Shown here in pieces: positions 57,061-64,000 of a DNA stretch of 64,000 nucleotides (position 1 is the stretch's first letter; each line of letters starts with the position of its first letter). The DNA comes from Strigops habroptila (Eukaryota; Chordata; Aves; Psittaciformes; Psittacidae): contig NC_044297.2 of the NCBI RefSeq assembly GCF_004027225.2, positions 5,290,047 to 5,354,046 on the forward strand, in the 5' to 3' direction. The notes below the pieces were generated by a model. That model had not been told where the DNA came from. It was given only the letters and a program-made list of their open reading frames with translations, and made no database searches. Position numbers and translations under genes: made by a program.

Positions 57061-60000
57061 GGGAAATTGCTAATGGATGGCAGCCCATGCTTCTTGTCTG
57101 GGATCCTGATAGTGACAGCCAAGAGCTGGGTACCAGCATGAAACATCTTGCTGTCCTCAAGTGGGATGGGGATAGGGCTTCAAGCCTGGTCCCTGCTGCT
57201 CAGCTCATGGAAAACCAGGGTGGGGCTCAAAAGGATCCTTATAAAAAGGACCTAGTCAGGAATCCCCTTCCCAGCTCTTTTCTGTCCCATCCTTTGCATG
57301 GCAGTTGCCCAAGTGCCTTTCGGTGCTTATCAGAGATGCTCAGAGGTTCATGAGCGGAGATTAGAGTTTGCTGCATCCTCTCTGCTCACTCTGGTCCAGG
57401 TGTCTTTCTCCCCCTCCTGCTATTTTAGCACCTAATAGAAAATCCAGCCCAAGCCAGCACATCTCCTGCTTTTATGTTAAAGCCATAAAGAGGCTGAAAC
57501 CATATATTGGTCTGCGTGTGCTCAAAACTCTGTCTATATTGAGGAAAATAATCTTTTTGCTACTCTCAGCCCTGTAGCATGAAAACTCCTTGTACAGAAA
57601 TGTCATTTCCCTCCCTGTGTGTCCTGAACACCTGGAAAATTTCACCCAGTTACCCTTTGCAGGTGCAGAATTGGGATAACGGCTTTTGCTGCATCTCTAA
57701 AGAGCTCTGAGGGATCTCATAATAGGTCTATCTCCAGATAATATACAAAATGATTACTATTCACATGTCACGGGCAAACTTTTCCACAGCTTTTGCTTTG
57801 TGAAATAACCCCTTTTAGTGTTTAACTTTGCTCAGAAAGAATTACATCCCCAGAAACACTGGCTGTGCAACTTTCTTAATAGCAGCTGTCAGCATGGTCA
57901 GGCATCCTCTGCAGCCGAGACAGGAGATGCAATAATAACAACATCAATAATATCTACTTCTGACAGAGTGCTGCTCTTGTCAGTAGATTTCAAAATATTT
58001 TCAAAGACGAGTGCATTTTACAGGATGGGAAGAGGAGCTGCAGGGAGGCGAGCTTAGCCCTTGGGACCCCCTTTTGCAGGGTGCTGAGGGATTCCTGCTT
58101 TACCCCAAGCACCCGCAGCTGGGATGCAGGGAGGACCACGCGAATCCTGGCTCAGAGTATTAACACTAACAGATAATTCCTGTTAATAGGAAGACAATTA
58201 CACTGGATAATGCAAGGAGTGCAGCTCATTAGCTGGCTGGCAGGGTTGCAACACTCACTGGGGACTCAAGTTAATAGGGATATTACCAGTGTTACCATAT
58301 GACTTGTCTGAGCACATTAACCATGGGCCAGCCCATGCTGCAAGAAGCACATGGTGGTTTCCCCCCTTTCCCTCTTTGGATCCAGGACCCTCCCTCATGC
58401 CAGCAATGGTGACAAGTGACATGACACAGACCCAGCCACCCCTGAGCAGCGAGATAGCTGGAGACCGGCTTCAAACAGGGATGAGGGGGAAGATGAGAAA
58501 TTGAGGTGACAACAGTGTTTTGTACAGAGCCCTGGGGTGGGGAGTGAGGCAAAAGAGGAGTGGGCGACACCAATCTTCCATCTTTCGCAAAGCATTCACA
58601 CAGAAGAGCAACAAGCACGGGAGAAAGTAGGGAATATTTATCATCTCCTTGCAAAGTGAATCTCATCTGTGCCATGGCGATTACTGAGGTTGTAAAGTGA
58701 CTCACACGGCTGCTGCTAAATCTGTTCATTAACAGCATTGTTGTGGCAGGCAACTCTGGGCTACGGCCACGTCAAACCCCATCGATCAGCCTTTCTGCTT
58801 CAGACATGAGAAATCAAGAGGCTGCAGGAGAATACAGAATCTTTTGTCTGTGGCAGGCTCAGATGTACCTGCTGCAGCAGCTGCAGCGGGTCCGAGCATT
58901 TCTGGGTGAGCTGGGGGCTGCAGGATGGGATCCAGGCACAGGCTGAGATCCCCAGTCTGACCTGGAGGTGGGTTTCATCTTCTTCACACCTCTCCAGTTG
59001 TTTTGCAGGGGCTATGGAATGAATTCTCCCTGCAACCATCAGCATAAAGCCACATTCAACACTTGCCATGCTCCATCCCGGCAGGATCCAACCACACTTC
59101 AACACCGGATGATGGATCCCATTGCACAACGCCTGCTGTGAAGTGTGTTGGGATCCTTTGGGATGAAGTGCAATACATAAACATGATGGATGCTTCTGGC
59201 CAATGCATTTGGGTCTACTCACTGCAGGACTGTTGTGTGTTGCGAGCTGCAGAAACACGTTTCTCTGTAGCTATAGAAGGCTTTTATGAGCTGAGAAGCC
59301 CTCTGGATGATGATATTACTCTAGAGCCACAATGGTTGCTCTTTGCAATATGCAGTTACCTGCTCAGTGCTAAACCCACCTGAACTAGGTATGGATCACA
59401 TGCTGATGGCCCTGGCCAGGTCAGCCTTCTTGGAGCAACTCCAGCAGTTGCTATAGCAGCACAGGTGAAAGGCAGAGATGCCTCGAGTGTGGTGCAATGA
59501 AGGACAGGATGAGGAGGTGGGGGGAATCTTTGCAAAACACAGAGCTGCCAGCTCAAATAAATAATAAAAGCAAATGCCAGTGTTAGGACAAAGCACAAAG
59601 CTGGTGGAAGGTGAAGAAAGAGCAAGGAGGAGGGGAGACACTGATCTGGCATAGCAGGGTGCTCAGGAGGAGGTTGCGGAGGCAGCACAGGGGTGATTTT
59701 GGAGGGGGTTGACCTCCCAGCAGTAGAAACACAACCAGAAAAGCCAGAAATAAAATCCACATGTCAGAAAAGAGAAACTCTGCAGCCAAAATCAAAATCC
59801 TCCTTCCAAATTTTAGCTGCTACCTCCTGATGCACCTTTGAGATGGCACCCAGGGTGTCCCCCCACCCCACTGCAGAAGCTCTGCCAACCTGTTGTGCAT
59901 CAGAGCCCAGTCCTGATGTCCATATGGCTGGATGTAGAGCCAGGTAGAGCTGGCTCCCCGCCGACCAACACCCCACCAGGTGGGCAGCAGCCCACCCCTG

Positions 60001-60286
60001 GCTTCCCCCGCACCACAATCAATAGTGTTTGTTCAGCGGGAGGAATGACAGCTCATGTCATGGTCCAGGTTGGCTTTACAATTGCTTGCTCAAGAGGAAA
60101 GCTGATATGAAAAAATAGTCTGGGTTCTCTTTCTCGGGGGAGCAAACAGTATATTCAAATTCCAGCCTGTGCATCACTCAGTGCATCTTTTTTCCCCTCT
60201 CTCCTTCCTCATCTTCATTCCCATTTTCCAGCACTCTCAAAGTCACGACAGCACACAGGCAAGCCCTTGGCATTGAGGGGTACCTC

Positions 60287-60627
60287 AGAGCAGCCTTCGA
60301 GTATCTGAAGGGGGCTACAAGGATGCTGGAGGGGGACTCTTCATTAGGGACTGTAGCGATAGGACAAGGGTTGATGGGTTTAAACTGAAACAGAGGGAGT
60401 TCAGGTTGGAGATAAGGAAGAAGTTCTTCCCTGTGAGGGTGGTAAGGCACTGGCACAGGGTGCCCAAAGAAGTGGTAAATGCTCCATCCCTGGCAGTGTT
60501 CAAGGTCAGGTTGGACAGAGCCTTAGGTGACATGATCTAGTGTGAGGTGTCCCTGCCTGTGGCAAGGGGTTGGAACTGGATGTTCTTAAGCTCCTTTTAA
60601 ACCCAAACTATTCTATGATTCTATGAT
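60287..60627 (+). mobile_element. CR1: CR1 LINE 3' end, distinct older subfamily
   Basis: A sense copy of about 340 bp starts at GAGCAGCCTTCGAGTATCTG, followed by GATAGGACAAGGGTTGATGG, GGTGGTAAGGCACTGGCAC, GGACAGAGCCTTAGGTGAC and the tail TATTCTATGATTCTATGAT. It has GGACAGAGCCTTAGGTGAC where the other copies have the GACACAGGGGCTTGGAGC block, and GTTCTTAAGC instead of GAGCTTTAAG. It therefore belongs to another CR1 subfamily. The tail is intact with two full units. Confidence 0.93.
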
Positions 60628-61670
60628 ATTGAGCTTTTATGGAAGCCTTTCAGTGGCTCAGTAACAAAAACCTGAGCCCACAGCTTTCTGCCGTCATCTC
60701 CTGGCTTGCAATGAGGGTCCAGCATCTGCTGATGCTTCGAGCATCCTGCCCTTGGAAAGCCAGGGGGGCTGTACAGGGAAAAGGGAAGCAGCAAGGGGAA
60801 GCAGTTAGGATTACTGGGCAGATAGCAACAAATATATATGTTAAACGCATGGAAATAAGAACAAATAGTAGGGATGAGAAGGCAAATATTGAGCAGGGTC
60901 CACCAGCACTGACACTAAACAAACAGTGGGAAATGAGCAGCTCATTGAAATCAGATGAGCAGCGGGAATATGAAGAAGGCTAGGAATTAAAAGAACAAGA
61001 GAGTCCAGGCAGTGTGAACCCACCACCCCACATCGGGGCTGCCAGCACCCACAGGTGAGAAACAGCATCCCTGATGTCCCTTTCTCCAGCTTGGCTATGC
61101 ACAGCTCCAGTCTCCCACAGACTTAGCCACATGCTTATCGCTATGAATAACCCTGTCTAATGTCTGTGGTGAAGCCACCCAGTTCCATGTGGGTGTAGGT
61201 GATTGCAGGATGAGACCTTCATTCTGCTGAGCGTTTTGGATACCTCTTTCTTGAAAGAGTCTGAACAATAAGTCTGCATTGTCCTCATCACAACCCAGAA
61301 ATCCAAGAGAGCTCATTCCCTGATTTAAATCAGCCATGTTATTTGAATGAAACAGGCAATTTATTTTCAATTCCTTTTCTAGATTTTCCCCTCTCTATTT
61401 TTTTTATAATCCACTGACAAAGTAGCATTTATTTCCAGGGGAGTTAAAAAGAGGGGAAGCTTGGTGGGCTGTGCAGGAGCTAACCATGCAACACCTACAT
61501 TGTCATTACATTTACCAAGGCAGTTCTGCCACAGGGGAATTACATCCTTAGTAAAATAAAAGCTATTTCTGTGCGGGGGCTGGTGGAGATGTCTGTGTGA
61601 AATGATGTCCCTTGCATCTTCCCTGAACCAGGCAGCTCCAGCCAGGACATCCGGGTCTGCGCAGGAAAAC
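60628..61670. other. Unique noncoding spacer between opposed CR1s
   Basis: No gene is recognised. AT-rich patches occur at 60825-60870 and 61340-61430. Two CR1 copies in opposite orientation flank the segment. Confidence 0.6.
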
Positions 61671-61841
61671 TCATAGAATCCTGGACTGGTTTGGGTTGGA
61701 AGGACCTTGAACCTCCTCCAGCTTCAACCCCCTGCCTCGGGCAGGGACACCTTCCACTAGGGCAGGTTGCTCCAAGCCCCTGTGTCCAACTTGGCCTTGA
61801 ACACTGCCAGGGCTGGGGCAGCCACAGCTTCTCTGGGCAAC
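61671..61841 (-). mobile_element. CR1: CR1 LINE 3' end, GGAGGAG subgroup
   Basis: An antisense copy runs from TCATAGAATCCTGGACTGG through CCTCCTCCAGCTTCAACCCC to CACAGCTTCTCTGGGCAAC, the same 5' breakpoint as the copy at 38846-39016. It carries GGAGGAGGTT on the sense strand. Confidence 0.95.
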
Positions 61842-61870
61842 TTGTTTTTGTGAGTCCTGGCTTCTGGTAA

Positions 61871-61902
61871 AACCTGTTAAACTGAACCTGTTAAACTGAT
61901 TT
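61871..61902. repeat. Short direct duplication (ACCTGTTAAACTGA)
   Basis: ACCTGTTAAACTGA occurs twice in immediate succession (ACCTGTTAAACTGA, then ACCTGTTAAACTGATTTC), separated by only two bases, making a period of about 16. It is a simple local duplication beside the CR1 5' end. Confidence 0.85.
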
Positions 61903-62082
61903 CTCTGTGACTTTTTAATACAATTGAGGTCCCTGATCCTCCAAAGACTCATGTGCTTGCTTAACTTCACATGCTGTCAGTAGCCCCAGTGACCCTCAGT
62001 GCAGAACATTAAATACTCAACTATGTCTTTGCCAGATGAGAATCCAAAGTAGGCAACAAAAAGTTAAAGCATTATTTTCCCT

Positions 62083-62102
62083 TATATAATATATATATAT
62101 TT
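62083..62102. repeat. (AT)n microsatellite
   Basis: TATATAATATATATATATT is a near-perfect AT dinucleotide run with one register break. Confidence 0.85.
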
Positions 62103-62816
62103 AAAAGCTATTTTACCAGCCTCTGGGAAATCTCGAGTCCTGAATGTCAGAGATGGGCATGCTAGATTTAAACAAACCATTAGAGATAAAAACAAATAAG
62201 GCTGAAAGAGATCTCAAAACGATTCTATAGCCCAGTTTGTGCTTCCTCTCTCCCTGCCTTTAGTCATCTGCTGCAGCTTCTGGCTGTGATTAGAAAATTT
62301 ATCGTAACACCCAGCCCCAAACTTCTCTTGCCACTGTGATGTCTCATCCTACCTACAGGGGATATGGAAAATAAGCAATGAAGAAATGTGAATGTCGAAG
62401 TTGTGGCTATTTTTAGTTTGAAATTGAACCAAAAGAAAGGATTTGAATACAGCACTTGGTTCTGCCACAGTTTCATCCAACTTCTTACCCAACTTTTAAC
62501 TTCTTCCTTTTTTCCCCACTTACATTTTGAGAGATTAATTTAAAAGACAATGTTAGGAATAGAAAAGGTGTAAGTGTTTATTTACCAGACGAATGAAACT
62601 AGAAGATAAATAGAGACGTGACAAAAAGGAGAATGATAAGGCATCAGCTTTCCAGAAGCAGCCACGAAAGATGCACAAAATGAAAACATGCTTACAATGA
62701 CAGAACATAGGAAAAGGGTAAAACAATTAGTACATTGCCATAGGAGAAACCCTGCTGCTTTAAGTTAATGCTATGAGCTATTTTTCCCCCAGGCTTATTT
62801 CTTTGGAGACTATTCA

Positions 62817-63085
62817 GTCACGGGATCGTTTGGGTTGGAAGGGAGCTTAAAGCTCCTCCAGCTCCATCCCCTGCCATGGGCAGGGACACCTTCCACTAGA
62901 GCAGGTTGCTCCAAGCCCCTGTGTCCAGCCTGGCCTTGAACACTGTCAGGGATGGGGCAGCCACAGCTTCTCTGGGCACCCTGTGCCAGCGCCTCAGCAC
63001 CCTTACAGGGAAGAACTTGTGCCTCAGAGCGCATCTCAATCTCCCGTCTGGCAGGTTAAAGCCATTCCTCCTTGTCCTGCCCTTA
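62817..63085 (-). mobile_element. CR1: CR1 LINE 3' end, GGAGGAG subgroup
   Basis: An antisense copy begins with a decayed tail TCACGGGATCGTTTGGG, then GAAGGGAGCTTAAAGCTCC, GGTTGCTCCAAGCCCCTGTG, GCGCATCTCAATCTCCCGTC and ends near CCTTGTCCTGCCCTTA. On the sense strand the diagnostic site reads GGAGGAGC. It has CACTGTCAGGG where most copies have CACTGCCAGGG. Confidence 0.95.
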
Positions 63086-63736
63086 GGAACAACTGCTGAT
63101 CCTTTTCTGGGGTTATTTTCCCCAGAAGTGCTAGGTGTTGGGGTAAGATGCTGTTGCAGGTGCTCAGCACTGGGGAGGTTCCAGAGGTGCAGGGGCTCTG
63201 CAGAGCTTTATCAAGCAACCTCACTGCATCACTTATCTTCATCGTGCAAATGAGGGATGCGAGAGTGTTGCTGCCTGCCTGTGCAACTGCCCTGTTTATT
63301 TATAAAGTCCTGTATAGGAAGGAGATGCCGGTTCTCATTCCATGCAGGATCTAACACAATAGAGTGCTGATCTGAGTTAGTCCCCTGGATGCTACTAGCA
63401 TGTAAATAATGTTAAAAATAACCAACACAAAGAGAATCAATAGACTTAGAGCCTGGCGAACCCTTTTCATCCCCAAATAAATCCCAAGCAGGGTTGTTTT
63501 ACCAATCGACTGTCTCCACCAAGCAATGCATCCATCACAGCAGCAATCTGGGAATATGGATGGAGTTAACAGCAGGACATTTGCTCGTCTACTGGGGTGG
63601 CTCTCACAAGAGTGAGACCTGCTCTCAATGTGCTTTGTATGGTGAGTACATCGTGAGGGCTAGATGTCCAGGGGATAGGCATAGGGCTGCTGCTGGAAGA
63701 AGCTTGAGGCTTGGCTGGGACAAAAACCTCCTATCC
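63086..63736. other. Unique noncoding spacer between two antisense CR1s
   Basis: This is 650 bp without recognisable gene or repeat. AT-richer sequence lies at 63395-63480, including GTAAATAATGTTAAAAATAA. Confidence 0.6.
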
Positions 63737-64000
63737 CAGAATCCTGGAATGGTTTGGGTTGGAAGGACCTTAAACCTCCTCCAGCTCCAACCCCCTGCCA
63801 TGGGCAGGGACACCTTTCACTAGAGCAGGTTGCTCCAAGCCCCTGTGTCCAACCTGGCCTTGAACACTGCCAGGGATGGGGCAGCCACAGCTTCTCTGGG
63901 CACTCTCTGTCAGCACTTCACCAACCTCACAAGGAAGAGCTTCTGCATAAGAGCTCATCTCAATCTCCCCTCTGGCAGGTTAAAGCCATTCCCCCTTGTC
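63737..64000 (-). mobile_element. CR1: CR1 LINE 3' end, runs off window
   Basis: An antisense copy runs from CAGAATCCTGGAATGGTTTG through CTCCTCCAGCTCCAACCCCC, GGCAGCCACAGCTTCTCTGG and CAGGTTAAAGCCATTCCC to the last base, so its 5' truncation point lies outside. It carries GGAGGAGGTT like the copy at 61671-61841. GAGAGTGCCC replaces the usual GGGTGCCC on the sense strand. Confidence 0.96.

Larger units (their letters stand above)
55187..60286. other. Unique noncoding stretch, 5.1 kb, CR1-free
   Basis: No gene is recognised. AT-rich complex blocks lie at 55320-55460, 55960-56035, 56870-57060, 57715-57840 and 58155-58225. The homeodomain-type tandem is at 55981-56034. A CTCF-like CCACCAGGTGGGCAG lies at 59973-59987 but departs from the consensus at key bases. 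Confidence 0.6.
61842..62816. other. AT-rich noncoding spacer with (AT)n
   Basis: This is the most AT-rich interval of comparable size in the window. It has an (AT)n run at 62083-62102, a short duplicated phrase AACCTGTTAAACTGA-like at 61871-61902, and complex AT-rich sequence at 62520-62780. No gene is seen. Confidence 0.6.

Noticed and set aside
59973..59987. CTCF site CCACCAGGTGGGCAG
   Set aside because: It matches the first half of the core but departs at the GGGGGC part, and it equally fits a plain CAGGTG E-box. It is not supportable from a single loose match.
1..64000. tRNA, rRNA, endogenous retroviral genes or a prokaryote-type defence or metabolic system
   Set aside because: No cloverleaf with A/B boxes, rRNA-like stretch, LTR pair, gag/pol-like frame or operon organisation was seen on either strand.

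Overview
The window looks like vertebrate, specifically bird, nuclear DNA with no protein-coding gene that I can recognise. The main evidence is about twenty copies of the 3' end of CR1 (chicken repeat 1), the dominant avian LINE retrotransposon. Most are truncated at their 5' end and several keep the ATTCTATG-type 3' tail. Most copies carry the variant GACACAGGGGCTTGGAGCAA. From memory this fits a non-galliform (Neoaves-like) bird better than chicken, but I could not check it and hold it loosely. CpG is scarce, no operons or bacterial signals are visible, and no open frame resembles a known protein.

Layout. Positions 1-42,000 are mostly unique sequence with scattered CR1 copies: plus strand near 1, 30,161 and 35,716; minus strand near 7,141, 12,829, 17,800, 23,873, 26,348 and 38,846. 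This part also holds a 15-bp minisatellite (750-855), a minisatellite with a palindromic core (3,647-3,924), a 17-C run (19,948-19,964), a perfect 14-bp hairpin (35,321-35,360) and several short microsatellites. From 42,300 to the end CR1 is about twice as dense: plus near 42,301, 47,577, 50,448, 54,918 and 60,287; minus near 44,612, 45,393, 48,971, 61,671, 62,817 and 63,737. That half also contains a strong G-quadruplex motif (52,698-52,729) and a tandem cluster of homeodomain-type sites (55,981-56,034).

Between the repeats, GC-richer ordinary sequence alternates with AT-rich blocks of about 100-350 bp. These blocks carry TAATTA, ATTTGCAT, TTAATTAAT and similar motifs and no transposon sequence. 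They resemble the conserved noncoding elements found in gene deserts or giant introns around vertebrate developmental genes. This is inference from appearance; cross-species alignment would decide it.

I did not find a new biological system here. The best leads are structural: the palindromic minisatellite, the paired TTTTGATAnTGTCAAA palindromes, the TAATTA/GATTAGA tandem, the G-quadruplex, the 14-bp hairpin, and one weak candidate exon in a CpG-enriched patch (47,988-48,202).
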